From positions 186,001-250,000 of the forward strand of contig JAFKKF010000009.1 of NCBI GenBank assembly GCA_017305635.1: 64,000 nucleotides of DNA. The letters are read 5' to 3'. Numbering within the stretch: the stretch's first letter is position 1; every line of letters starts with the position of its first letter. A program made the position numbers and the translations under genes. Shown here piece by piece: positions 57,925-64,000 of this stretch. The DNA comes from Hyphomicrobiales bacterium. Lineage in GTDB: Bacteria > Pseudomonadota > Alphaproteobacteria > Rhizobiales > Kaistiaceae. The notes beneath the pieces are model-generated. The model had not been told where the DNA came from. It searched no databases and worked only from the letters and a program-made list of their open reading frames with translations.

Positions 57925-58815
57925 ATGGCCGTTCAGCCCTTCGACAATCGTCCCGGCGTCATCTGGTTCAACGGCGAGTTCGTGCCGTGGAAGGATGCCA
58001 AGCTCCACGTCCTCTCGCACGGGCTGCATTATGCGAGCTCGGTGTTCGAGGGCGAGCGCGCCTATGGCGGCACGGTCTTCCACCTCGACGAGCACACCAA
58101 ACGCCTGCATGAATCGGCGAAGCTCCTCGGCTTCGAGGTCCCCTATTCGGTCGAGACGATCAACAAGGCGACGCAGGAGCTGATCGTCCGCCAGGGCCAG
58201 CCGGATGCCTATGTCCGCCCGATCGCCTGGCGCGGCAGCGAGATGATGGGCGTCGCGGCGCAGAACACGCGCATCAACGTCGCCATCGCGATCTGGGAAT
58301 GGCCGTCCTACTTCAAGCCGGAAGAGAAGCTGAAGGGCATCCGCCTCGACATCGCCAAGTACCGCCGCCCGGATCCGGCGACGGCGCCGTCCAAATCGAA
58401 GGCGAGCGGCCTCTACATGATCTGCACCATCTCCAAGCACGAAGCGGAGCGGAAGGGCTATTCCGACGCGCTGATGCTCGACTGGCGCGGTCAGGTGGCG
58501 GAGGCAACCGGCGCCAACGTCTTCTTCGTCAGGGACGGCGTCCTCCACACGCCGACGCCGGACTGCTTCCTCGACGGCATCACCCGCCGCAGCGTCATGG
58601 CGCTTGCCCGCAAGCGCGGCTACGAGGTGGTCGAGCGCGCGATCCTGCCGGAGGAGATGAAGACCTTCGAGCAGTGCTTCCTGACCGGCACGGCGGCGGA
58701 AGTGACGCCGGTCTCGGAGATCGGGCCCTATACGTTCAAGCCGGGCGAGATCACCAAGGCGCTCATGGAGGACTACCACGCGCTGACCCAGGCGAAGCAG
58801 CCGGTGCTGGCCTGA
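57925..58815 (+). CDS. ilvE: Branched-chain amino acid aminotransferase
   Basis: 296 residues from ATG 57925 with ribosome site ggagga. Fold type IV PLP enzyme: IWFNGEFVPWKDAKLHVLSH, HYASSVFEGERAYGG, PIAWRGSEMMG and, near the PLP Lys, DIAKYRRPDPATAPSKSKASG; later EATGANVFFVRDGVLHTP. It makes or degrades Leu, Ile and Val. Divergent from the MarR gene, with 206 bases between. Confidence 0.94.
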   Translation: MAVQPFDNRPGVIWFNGEFVPWKDAKLHVLSHGLHYASSVFEGERAYGGTVFHLDEHTKRLHESAKLLGFEVPYSVETINKATQELIVRQGQPDAYVRPIAWRGSEMMGVAAQNTRINVAIAIWEWPSYFKPEEKLKGIRLDIAKYRRPDPATAPSKSKASGLYMICTISKHEAERKGYSDALMLDWRGQVAEATGANVFFVRDGVLHTPTPDCFLDGITRRSVMALARKRGYEVVERAILPEEMKTFEQCFLTGTAAEVTPVSEIGPYTFKPGEITKALMEDYHALTQAKQPVLA

Positions 58816-58926
58816 GCGGGGGCAGCGCGGCGCGGCGCTTCTCGGCGACGCGGATACAATAAAGCCGCCGGGTCGCGGCGGCTCAGGAAGGAATGTCGGC
58901 GGCGGGATGCGTGCCGCTTAAGCTTC

Positions 58927-58953
58927 GGCCGGAGGGCGCACCTCCGGCCTTTT
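58927..58953 (+). terminator. Intrinsic terminator of ilvE
   Basis: Stem ggccggagg / cctccggcc (9 bp), loop gcgca, followed by ttttcgttt. It lies 112 bases behind ilvE; another GC-rich hairpin (gccgccgggtcgcggcggc) sits between. Confidence 0.75.
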
Positions 58954-58957
58954 CGTT

Positions 58958-59173
58958 TCAGCTGGCTGCCTGAAGGTCCACCGCCTTCGGACCCTTGCCG
59001 CGCTTGTCCGGCTCGGTCTCGAAGGAGATACGCATGCCGTCGTTGAGCTGGCCCATGCCCGAGCGCTCGACGGCCGTGACGTGCACGAACACGTCCTTGC
59101 CGCCATCGTCAGGCGTGATGAACCCGTAGCCCTTCGACGCGTTGAAGAATTTGACAGTCCCGTTCTGACGCAT
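58958..59173 (-). CDS. cspA: Cold-shock protein (CspA family)
   Basis: 71 residues. RNP1-like KFFNASKGYGFITPDDGG and RNP2-like DVFVHVTAV are intact, and DGMRISFETEPDKRGKGPKAV follows. It binds single-stranded RNA/DNA; such genes often have a long leader that senses cold, and here about 100 bases of leader are plausible. Start at ATG 59173 with aaaagg upstream. Confidence 0.95.
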   Translation of the reverse strand: MRQNGTVKFFNASKGYGFITPDDGGKDVFVHVTAVERSGMGQLNDGMRISFETEPDKRGKGPKAVDLQAAS

Positions 59174-59578
59174 TCGCGTGAGCCTTTTCCATCCGGTTAC
59201 AAGTCCCCCCGGCCCATCTGCCGGAGGGGCAAGCAGGCATTCAGATGTCGACGAAAGGATACATAAGTCTTGTTCAGAGGCCTGCGGTGCAGTGCAGTAT
59301 AATCCGCCCGATACCCGGTACTGCGCCGCGATACCCCGTTGTTTCCCCGATCTCCGCCAGTCCGATAGTCTGCCCGTACCGTACATTTATCTCGCAGACC
59401 AAGGTAGAAAGCAATGGCAAGGCTTGCTTGCCGAATTGGCAGGGCACGTTCGCCGCGATCCACCTTGTCGGCGGACCATTCCGCGGTAATGCGGGATATT
59501 GGGCAAGTCCGACGGATCGATGCCGCCGGCACGTTGGTGGCCTATTGCCGGAAACACGAAACGCGCGTGGAGGAAACA
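59174..59578. other. Divergent control region between cspA and dienelactone hydrolase
   Basis: About 405 bases with no gene. agtataat at 59296-59303 contains a perfect TATAAT rightwards and TATACT leftwards, but neither has a recognisable -35 box at 17 bases. The leftward one would give cspA a leader of about 115 bases. Nothing else found. Confidence 0.3.
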
Positions 59579-60454
59579 TTGGACGACCCGAAGATCACCC
59601 CCGAGATGATCCGTCTCTACGATGAATACACGCACCTGACGCTCGATCGACGCGGCTTCATGGCGAAGCTGACGAAGCTGGCGGGAAGCTCCGCCGCGGC
59701 CGCGGCGATCGTGCCGTTGATCGCGGCCGATCCGGCGCGGGCCGCCATCGTCGCCCCGGGCGACCCGCGGGTCAAAGCGGAGAAGATCACCTTTCCCGGC
59801 GCCAAGGGGTCGATGAAGGCCTATCTCGCGCTGCCGGCGGGGGCGTCGGGCAGGCTCCCGGCGGTCATCGTGATCCACGAGAACCGCGGGCTCAACGCCC
59901 ACATAGAAGACATTGCGCGTCGGCTCGCCACGGAAGGCTTCGCGGCGCTCGCGGTCGATTTCCTGTCGCCACTCGGCGGCACGCCGGCCGACGAGGACAA
60001 GGCGCGCGAGATGTTCACCAAGCTCGACCAGGCCGAGACGGTCGCCAATGCGGTCGCCGCGGTCGCCTTCCTTCGAAAGGATGCGCGCACCAACGGCAAG
60101 GTCGGCGCAGTCGGCTTCTGCTGGGGCGGAGGCCTCGTCAACCAGCTCGCCGTGCACAGCCCGGACCTTGCCGCCGGCGTCGCCTATTACGGCATGCAGC
60201 CGGCCGCGGCGGACGTTGTCAGGATCAAGGCAAAGCTTCTCCTTCACTATGCCGGGCTCGACGAGCGGATCGATGCCGGCATCCCTGCCTTCGAGAAGGC
60301 GCTGAACGCGGCCGGCGTCGACTACCAGCTCTACATGTACGAAGGCGCCAACCACGCCTTCAACAACGACACCTCGGCGGCGCGCTACGACAAGGAGGCG
60401 GCGGAACTCGCCTGGTCGCGCACGATCGCGTTCCTCAAGCAGGATCTCGCCTGA
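59579..60454 (+). CDS. Dienelactone hydrolase family protein, Tat-exported
   Basis: 291 residues from TTG 59579, chosen for ggagga just upstream. A twin-arginine signal, LDRRGFMAKLTKLAG, with an Ala-rich h-region starts at residue 22 after an unusually long n-region. Alpha/beta-hydrolase core with the triad Cys (GFCWGGG), Asp (YAGLDERI) and His (NHAFNND). It hydrolyses ester or lactone bonds, probably in the periplasm. Substrate not known. Confidence 0.88.
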   Translation: MDDPKITPEMIRLYDEYTHLTLDRRGFMAKLTKLAGSSAAAAAIVPLIAADPARAAIVAPGDPRVKAEKITFPGAKGSMKAYLALPAGASGRLPAVIVIHENRGLNAHIEDIARRLATEGFAALAVDFLSPLGGTPADEDKAREMFTKLDQAETVANAVAAVAFLRKDARTNGKVGAVGFCWGGGLVNQLAVHSPDLAAGVAYYGMQPAAADVVRIKAKLLLHYAGLDERIDAGIPAFEKALNAAGVDYQLYMYEGANHAFNNDTSAARYDKEAAELAWSRTIAFLKQDLA

Positions 60455-60535
60455 ACAAAAACACGATCGCCGATGTTATTGTGAGGTCGGGGGTAATTGG
60501 CGCGGCTCCGGCCGCGCGCAACATGGAGTTGGTCC

Positions 60536-61006
60536 ATGCGACCACGTTTGCTGGCCTTCGCGCTGCTCTTCGGGGGAGGGCTCGTGCTCTCCGGAGCAGC
60601 CGAGGCGGCTTACACGACGGGCACGGTGAATCTCAGGACCGGGCCGGGTACCCAATACGGCGTCATCTACGCGGTGCCGCCGGGGACGCACGTCAATGTC
60701 TATAGCTGCCAGCCGAGCTGGTGCCAGGTGCGGGTGAGCGGCGGGGCCGTCGGCTGGATGTCATCGAGCTACATCGGCGGAGGAGGGGGCGGGTATTATC
60801 CGCCGCCACCGCCGCCGATCTACTATCCGCCGCCGCCACCTCCGGCGTGGGGCTATCCGAAGCCGCCGCCCCCATGGGGCGGGCCCAAGCCGCCGCCGTG
60901 GGGTGGCCCGAAGCCGCCGCCGTGGGGCGGCGGACCCAAGCCGCCGCCGTGGTGGTACAAGCAGGGCGGTCCGGGTGGCCCGGGCGGTCCTCCGCCTCCC
61001 TATTGA
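60536..61006 (+). CDS. Secreted SH3-domain protein with Pro-rich tail (1)
   Basis: 156 residues. Signal peptide (about 1-25, SGAAEAAY), one bacterial SH3 domain (TTGTVNLRTGPGTQYGVIYA, VYSCQPSWCQVRV, GWMSSSYI), then from about residue 80 a tail of Pro/Gly/Trp/Lys, with the unit KPPPWGG repeated four times. SH3b domains often bind cell wall; the tail may span the periplasm. A terminator-like hairpin follows and a paralogue lies behind it. Confidence 0.85.
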   Translation: MRPRLLAFALLFGGGLVLSGAAEAAYTTGTVNLRTGPGTQYGVIYAVPPGTHVNVYSCQPSWCQVRVSGGAVGWMSSSYIGGGGGGYYPPPPPPIYYPPPPPPAWGYPKPPPPWGGPKPPPWGGPKPPPWGGGPKPPPWWYKQGGPGGPGGPPPPY

Positions 61007-61018
61007 GAGACGATGCGG

Positions 61019-61052
61019 GATGCGGCGCGACGGGCTCGCGCCGCATCTTCGT
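61019..61052 (+). terminator. Hairpin between the SH3 genes
   Basis: Perfect 12-bp stem gatgcggcgcga / tcgcgccgcatc with loop cgggc, followed by ttcgtt. Possible terminator or attenuator between the paralogues. Confidence 0.6.
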
Positions 61053-61137
61053 TCCGGGCAGCGGGCCCGATCGGGGGAAGAGGGGCTGGCAATGCCGCGC
61101 GCATGGACGCCGGCACCTTTGTGGAAAGGAACGACCA

Positions 61138-61605
61138 ATGTCCCTTCGCATTCTCGCTTTCGCCGCAGCGACCGCCGGCGCCATCGCCTTCCCCGCCATC
61201 GCCCAGGCGGCGCGGACGACCGGCTCGGTGAACCTGCGCGCCGGGCCCGGCACCGGCTACCAGGTGATCACGACATTGCCGCCCGGCGCCTATGTCGCGG
61301 TCAGCCGCTGCTCGGGCAGCTGGTGCCTGGTCAACGCATCGGGCTTCAGCGGATGGGTGTCGGCCGGCTACATCGGACGGAGCGCTCCGCGCTACGCATA
61401 CGCGCCGCCACCGCCTTCGCCGCGCTACTACTATCCGCCCTCCTATCCGCGCGCGGTCTATCCGTCCTACGCGTACCGCTACGCGTATCCCTATCCGTAT
61501 GCGTATCCCTATCCGCGGCATCGCTACTACGGTGGCTCGGGCGTCTACCTGAACGGTCCGGGCTACGGCTTCTACTACAACTTCGGATCGGGCGGCCGCT
61601 GGTGA
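61138..61605 (+). CDS. Secreted SH3-domain protein with Tyr/Pro-rich tail (2)
   Basis: 155 residues with ribosome site ggaaagga. Signal peptide (ending near IAQAARTTG) and an SH3 domain with RTTGSVNLRAGPGTGYQVI, GSWCLVNASGFSGWVSAGYI, clearly paralogous to the preceding protein. The tail is Tyr/Pro/Ala-rich (YRYAYPYPYAYPYP) and ends in VYLNGPGYGFYYNFGSGG. Probably periplasmic or cell-wall-attached. Confidence 0.85.
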   Translation: MSLRILAFAAATAGAIAFPAIAQAARTTGSVNLRAGPGTGYQVITTLPPGAYVAVSRCSGSWCLVNASGFSGWVSAGYIGRSAPRYAYAPPPPSPRYYYPPSYPRAVYPSYAYRYAYPYPYAYPYPRHRYYGGSGVYLNGPGYGFYYNFGSGGRW

Positions 61606-61619
61606 CCGACGTCCTCGTC

Positions 61620-61649
61620 GATGCCTCTCCGACATCGCGGAGAGGCATC
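61620..61649 (+). terminator. Strong hairpin after the second SH3 gene
   Basis: Perfect 12-bp stem gatgcctctccg / cggagaggcatc, loop acatcg, starting 15 bases after the stop. No T-run; another palindrome, cgcgatgacgcatcgcg, overlaps its end. Confidence 0.6.
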
Positions 61650-62160
61650 GCGATGACGCATCGCGCGACGCGATGATGAGCGTCGCATCGCGAGTCGAGC
61701 ACGCGACGAATGCTCTCCACAAAAAATTCCGAGCCTCGTGCGCGAAAATTTTTTTGGACCTCGCGCGTGGGTCCTCCGTCGTCGCGCGCGATGCGAAATG
61801 TCGTCGCCGGATGCGCGACGACGGCGCGCATGACGCGCGCGCGGAGAGGCATGCAGGACGACTCGCGTACGTCCCGTTGCGCATGCGCGTGACGGCGCGC
61901 AAGGCTCCTCCGCATGCGCCGCGAGCCGACCTGCCCGGCGCATTTTCCGCTTGACCAAGCATAGCGGCGGCGAGTCTTGGCGTTACTTTCAAGTCATTGA
62001 AATGTCGTGGATATTCTTGCTCGCGGGCGACGCGTGATACGGGACGAAAACCGCCTTCGCGACGACGCTCTCATCGCAGGCCGCGTGCCGCCGCCGCGGC
62101 CTGTCCGTCCTTGAGATTCGCGTCTCGCGGCGAGGCGATGCGAGCGATACAGGAGGCGTC
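61650..62160. other. Non-coding stretch of peculiar composition
   Basis: About 510 bases with no convincing gene. It is crowded with CpG words (gcatcgcg three times near 61646-61693, cgcgcgcg-like runs) and is broken by A/T tracts: aaaaaatt at 61721-61728 and aaaattttttt at 61745-61755. The two tracts can pair around an 18-base loop. It lies ahead of the small histone-like gene. Confidence 0.45.
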
Positions 62161-62277
62161 ATGATGTTGTCCGCGCACGCCGCCGGCATCTTCATCGACA
62201 TGCGAGTGGAGGTCGTCGTTCGACGTTGCGAGCGAGAGTGTTCGATGATGTTGTCGGTCGCTCGTCTGTCGAATTAG
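62161..62277 (+). CDS. Candidate 38-codon peptide ahead of the histone-like gene
   Basis: ATG 62161 (or 62164) follows a perfect Shine-Dalgarno aggagg at 62151-62156. It runs 38 codons to TAG 62277. The peptide starts MMLSAHAAGIFIDMRVEVVV and continues Arg/Cys/Met-rich. Codon use is unlike the neighbours, with many Met. No family known; real or not is uncertain. Confidence 0.35.
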   Translation: MMLSAHAAGIFIDMRVEVVVRRCERECSMMLSVARLSN

Positions 62278-62302
62278 CATCATCTTAACCGATAAACTGG
62301 AC

Positions 62303-62308
62303 TACAAT
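62303..62308 (+). promoter_or_regulatory. Possible -10 element of the histone-like gene
   Basis: tacaat at 62303-62308, about 52 bases before the start, in a locally AT-richer segment. No good -35 box. A small hairpin gagccg/cggctc lies in the presumed leader. Confidence 0.3.
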
Positions 62309-62359
62309 GCTTTCGCGTGAGCCGATTCGCGGCTCGCCCAACACGAATGGAGAATGACA

Positions 62360-62476
62360 TTGGCCAAAGCTGCCGCTCGTAAGCCCGCTGCGAAGAAGGC
62401 TCCGGCGAAGAAGCCCGCTGCGAAGAAGCCCGCTGCGAAGAAGCCCGCTGCCAAGAAGGCCGCGAAGAAGAAGTAA
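62360..62476 (+). CDS. 38-residue Lys/Ala/Pro-rich histone H1-like protein
   Basis: Starts at TTG 62360, with ggag 8 bases before; an ATG at 62354 is too close to that site. The peptide begins MAKAAARKPAAKKAPAKKPA and continues with KKPAA units to KKAAKKK. The whole is Lys, Ala, Pro and one Arg apart from Met, like the C-terminal tails of histone H1 and bacterial HctB/AlgP proteins. It would bind DNA or RNA by charge. The coding DNA itself is an internal repeat (ccgctgcgaagaag units). Confidence 0.75.
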   Translation: MAKAAARKPAAKKAPAKKPAAKKPAAKKPAAKKAAKKK

Positions 62477-62498
62477 CGCATACGCACGCGCGTATGCG
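62477..62498 (+). repeat. Hairpin right behind the histone-like gene
   Basis: Arms cgcatacgc and gcgtatgcg, 9 bp, four-base loop, beginning on the base after the stop codon. A second imperfect pairing (gtcgcgacc with ggtcgcgcggc) follows before 62550. Confidence 0.5.
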
Positions 62499-62567
62499 GA
62501 TCCGCTTCGCCGTCGCGACCGATCTGAAATAGAAAGGTCGCGCGGCGACGGAGCGAAGCAGCCTGAT

Positions 62568-62595
62568 GGGGCATCGATGAGATGCCCCTTTCTAT
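62568..62595 (+). terminator. Intrinsic terminator of the histone-like transcript
   Basis: Stem ggggcatc / gatgcccc, loop gatga, followed by tttctattt. It leaves about 90 bases of structured 3' untranslated RNA. Confidence 0.7.
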
Positions 62596-62660
62596 TTGTG
62601 GACGGAGGTAAGGCGCGCAGGCAGGTGCCGCGCGCTTTTTCCTTGTCCGTCGGCCGGCGG

Positions 62661-62963
62661 TCAGAGCGGCTTCGTCTCGCCGGCTTCGTAGGCGATGACC
62701 TCGCGGTCGAGCACCGTCGCGGTCGCCTTCAGGAAGTCGCTCCACACCTTCATGTGCGGTGCCTTGCCATGCGCGGCGAGCGCCTCCCAGCTCTCCCAGC
62801 GCTCGACGATGCGGAGCACGCCCGGCTCGCTGACGTCCTCGGCGAAGGCATAGAGGATGCAGCCCTTCTCCTGCCGCGTGGTGGCGATCATGGTCTGGAG
62901 CGTCGGTCGCACGGCGGCGACGTTGGCGGGGGCGATCTTCACGTGGCCGATGACGAGGATCAT
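62661..62963 (-). CDS. ABM-domain protein (putative quinol monooxygenase, YgiN-like)
   Basis: 100 residues from ATG 62963. Antibiotic biosynthesis monooxygenase fold: MILVIGHVKIAPANVAAVRP, RQEKGCILYAFAEDVSEPGV, RIVERWESWEALAAHGKAPH. Members act on quinols without cofactor or simply bind hydrophobic ligands. The upstream in-frame ATG at 63008 has a poorer fit. Divergent from the MliC-like gene 43 bases away. Confidence 0.88.
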   Translation of the reverse strand: MILVIGHVKIAPANVAAVRPTLQTMIATTRQEKGCILYAFAEDVSEPGVLRIVERWESWEALAAHGKAPHMKVWSDFLKATATVLDREVIAYEAGETKPL

Positions 62964-63006
62964 GATAGTTTCTTCTCTTGTTGACGGGGGCTGAAGGAGA
63001 ACGTCC

Positions 63007-63354
63007 ATGAATGCAATGACCGTGACCCGGAGCGCAAGGCGGATGGTGGCGCTCGCCGTCGTGGCCTTCGGCTGCTGCAGCCTGCCGGCGCTGGCCGAGG
63101 ATCCGATCGCGACCGTCGACTATGCCTGCAAGGAGGGCAAGACGATCAAGGCGACGTTCTACAATGCGAGCGTCGACCTGGTGCTCGGCAACGGCAAGAA
63201 GATGTCGCTCCCGCAGGCCCAGTCGGCCGATGGCGGCCGCTACGCGACGGCTGACGAATCCTTCGTCTTCTGGGCAGTGGGCGACAAGGCCTTCGTCACC
63301 GAGGGCGATCCGAACGTGCAGACCTACGCCGACTGCGTCGGCAAGCGGCAGTAG
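63007..63354 (+). CDS. MliC-family lysozyme inhibitor-like secreted protein
   Basis: 115 residues. Signal peptide ([13 protein letters not shown]); mature domain with [41 protein letters not shown] and a final TYADC, a Cys pair that could form a disulfide. This is the MliC/PliC pattern, inhibitors of C-type lysozyme. Processing as a lipoprotein is doubtful because the CC pair is not in a good lipobox. Starts ATG 63007 or 63016. Confidence 0.82.
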   Translation: MNAMTVTRSARRMVALAVVAFGCCSLPALAEDPIATVDYACKEGKTIKATFYNASVDLVLGNGKKMSLPQAQSADGGRYATADESFVFWAVGDKAFVTEGDPNVQTYADCVGKRQ

Positions 63355-63488
63355 CCGCAGAGGCGGGCGGCCGCCGGCGCCGGCTCCCGTCATCCAGCGC
63401 CGGCCTGCTGCCAGCGCCCTGTCAGGAGCGCGTCGGGACCGTCATTCGCCCCTCGTCATCCGGCCTCGCGTCCCCCATATTTCCGCCC

Positions 63489-64000
63489 ATGGCTCCCCGC
63501 AAGAAATCCGGATTCTCCGAAGCGCCCCAGAGTTCCTACAAGTCGGGTCGCGGCACCTCCATGGGAGGGCTCGGCAGCGCCAAGGAGCGTGCCGCGGTCG
63601 GGCTCAACCCGGTTGCCGGGCTCGACGTCTCGCTGGAGGATGTCGCCGGCCTGCCGCAGACGGCGGTCACGGCGACCGTCGAGGCGCTGTCGAAGCTGAT
63701 CGAAAGCGGACGGCCGGAGTTCCGCGACAAGACGTGGATGCCGCACCGGCCGCCGCGTCCGGAGAAATCGGAAGGGGGCATCCCCTTCCGGATCGTCTCG
63801 GACTTCGAGGCGCGGGGCGATCAGCCGACCGCGATCGCGGAGCTCACCGCTGCGGTGAAGGCGCAGGAGCGCGACCAGGTGCTCCTCGGCGTCACCGGCT
63901 CGGGCAAGACCTTCACCATGGCGAAGGTGATCGAGGAGACGCAGCGTCCGGCGCTCGTCCTCGCGCCGAACAAGACGCTCGCGGCCCAGCTCTACGGGGA
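63489..64000 (+). CDS. uvrB: Excinuclease ABC subunit B, N-terminal part (cut by window edge)
   Basis: 170 codons from ATG 63489 to the end of the window. After a longer, variable N-terminus (about 95 residues) the UvrB core begins: [20 protein letters not shown], then Walker [20 protein letters not shown] and [15 protein letters not shown]. It recognises DNA damage with UvrA and recruits UvrC. The N-terminal extension is common in alphaproteobacterial UvrB. Confidence 0.95.
   Translation, partial: MAPRKKSGFSEAPQSSYKSGRGTSMGGLGSAKERAAVGLNPVAGLDVSLEDVAGLPQTAVTATVEALSKLIESGRPEFRDKTWMPHRPPRPEKSEGGIPFRIVSDFEARGDQPTAIAELTAAVKAQERDQVLLGVTGSGKTFTMAKVIEETQRPALVLAPNKTLAAQLYG

Noticed and set aside
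59298..59303. Perfect TATAAT as a definite promoter
   Set aside because: No -35 element at the correct spacing on either strand; kept only as a weak note in the intergenic entry.
60780..60990. Pro/Gly/Trp codon repeats in the first SH3 gene as a CRISPR or satellite
   Set aside because: The repeats are in frame with a secreted protein tail and lack the regular spacers of a CRISPR array.

Overview
The window looks like chromosomal DNA of a high-GC alphaproteobacterium, most likely a member of the Hyphomicrobiales (Rhizobiales). This rests on several syntenic blocks that I know from that order: petA-petB-petC with separate cytochrome b and c1 genes (not the fused fbcH of Bradyrhizobium), prs-rplY-pth-ychF followed by two MaoC genes, MoxR-DUF58-DUF4159 next to CoA pyrophosphatase-DUF6111-CCA transferase, and midA-lgt-ubiK-ybjN-proC. 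I cannot fix a genus. I saw no rRNA, tRNA, CRISPR array, prophage or insertion sequence. Codon composition is even, except for one strange stretch at about 61.6-62.6 kb.

Layout. 1-2.3 kb: 5' part of a RhaD-type aldolase/dehydrogenase, an O-methyltransferase and a CorA/ZntB-like metal transporter. 2.5-10.2 kb: a same-strand catabolic run made of a TRAP transporter (Q, M, P), a glutamine-synthetase-like ligase, an aldehyde dehydrogenase, a small PH-domain membrane protein and an iron-type alcohol dehydrogenase; together they suggest uptake and gamma-glutamyl-tagged oxidation of an amine or amino alcohol. 10.3-14.9 kb: a sugar ABC importer (binding protein, double ATPase, permease) with a PfkB sugar kinase. 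14.9-20.7 kb: small housekeeping genes (YbaK, metallophosphoesterase, Nudix, GNAT) and a DEAD-box helicase with an extended IF-1. 20.9-27.7 kb: a four-gene reverse operon, MoxR ATPase, DUF58, BatA/DUF4159 and a vWA-like membrane protein. 28-31 kb: NudL, DUF6111, CCA-adding enzyme, hemF. 31.4-35.8 kb: two tandem ABC exporters and a parDE toxin-antitoxin pair. 35.9-41.8 kb: cytochrome bc1, MTA phosphorylase, adenine phosphoribosyltransferase, a GST and two MaoC proteins. 42-46.4 kb: ychF, a second toxin-antitoxin pair lodged between ychF and pth, then rplY and prs. 46.5-54.2 kb: a lipoprotein, a metal-less M24 protein, pgeF, midA, lgt, ubiK, ybjN, proC, a TetR regulator and csaA. 54.3-58.8 kb: DUF4336, an EnvZ/OmpR-like pair, a MarR regulator and divergent ilvE. 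59-64 kb: cspA, a Tat-type dienelactone hydrolase, twin SH3 proteins, an odd non-coding stretch leading to a 38-residue Lys/Ala/Pro histone-like protein, an ABM monooxygenase, an MliC-like protein and the start of uvrB.

Several genes below are too short for ordinary ORF finding (33, 38 and 38 codons). Two families of dispersed palindromic intergenic repeats are present; one shows compensatory base changes in its hairpin. The best candidates for new biology are the gamma-glutamyl-type catabolic cluster, the M24 protein without metal ligands, the histone-like gene with its structured upstream DNA, and the toxin-antitoxin pair inserted in the pth-ychF block.
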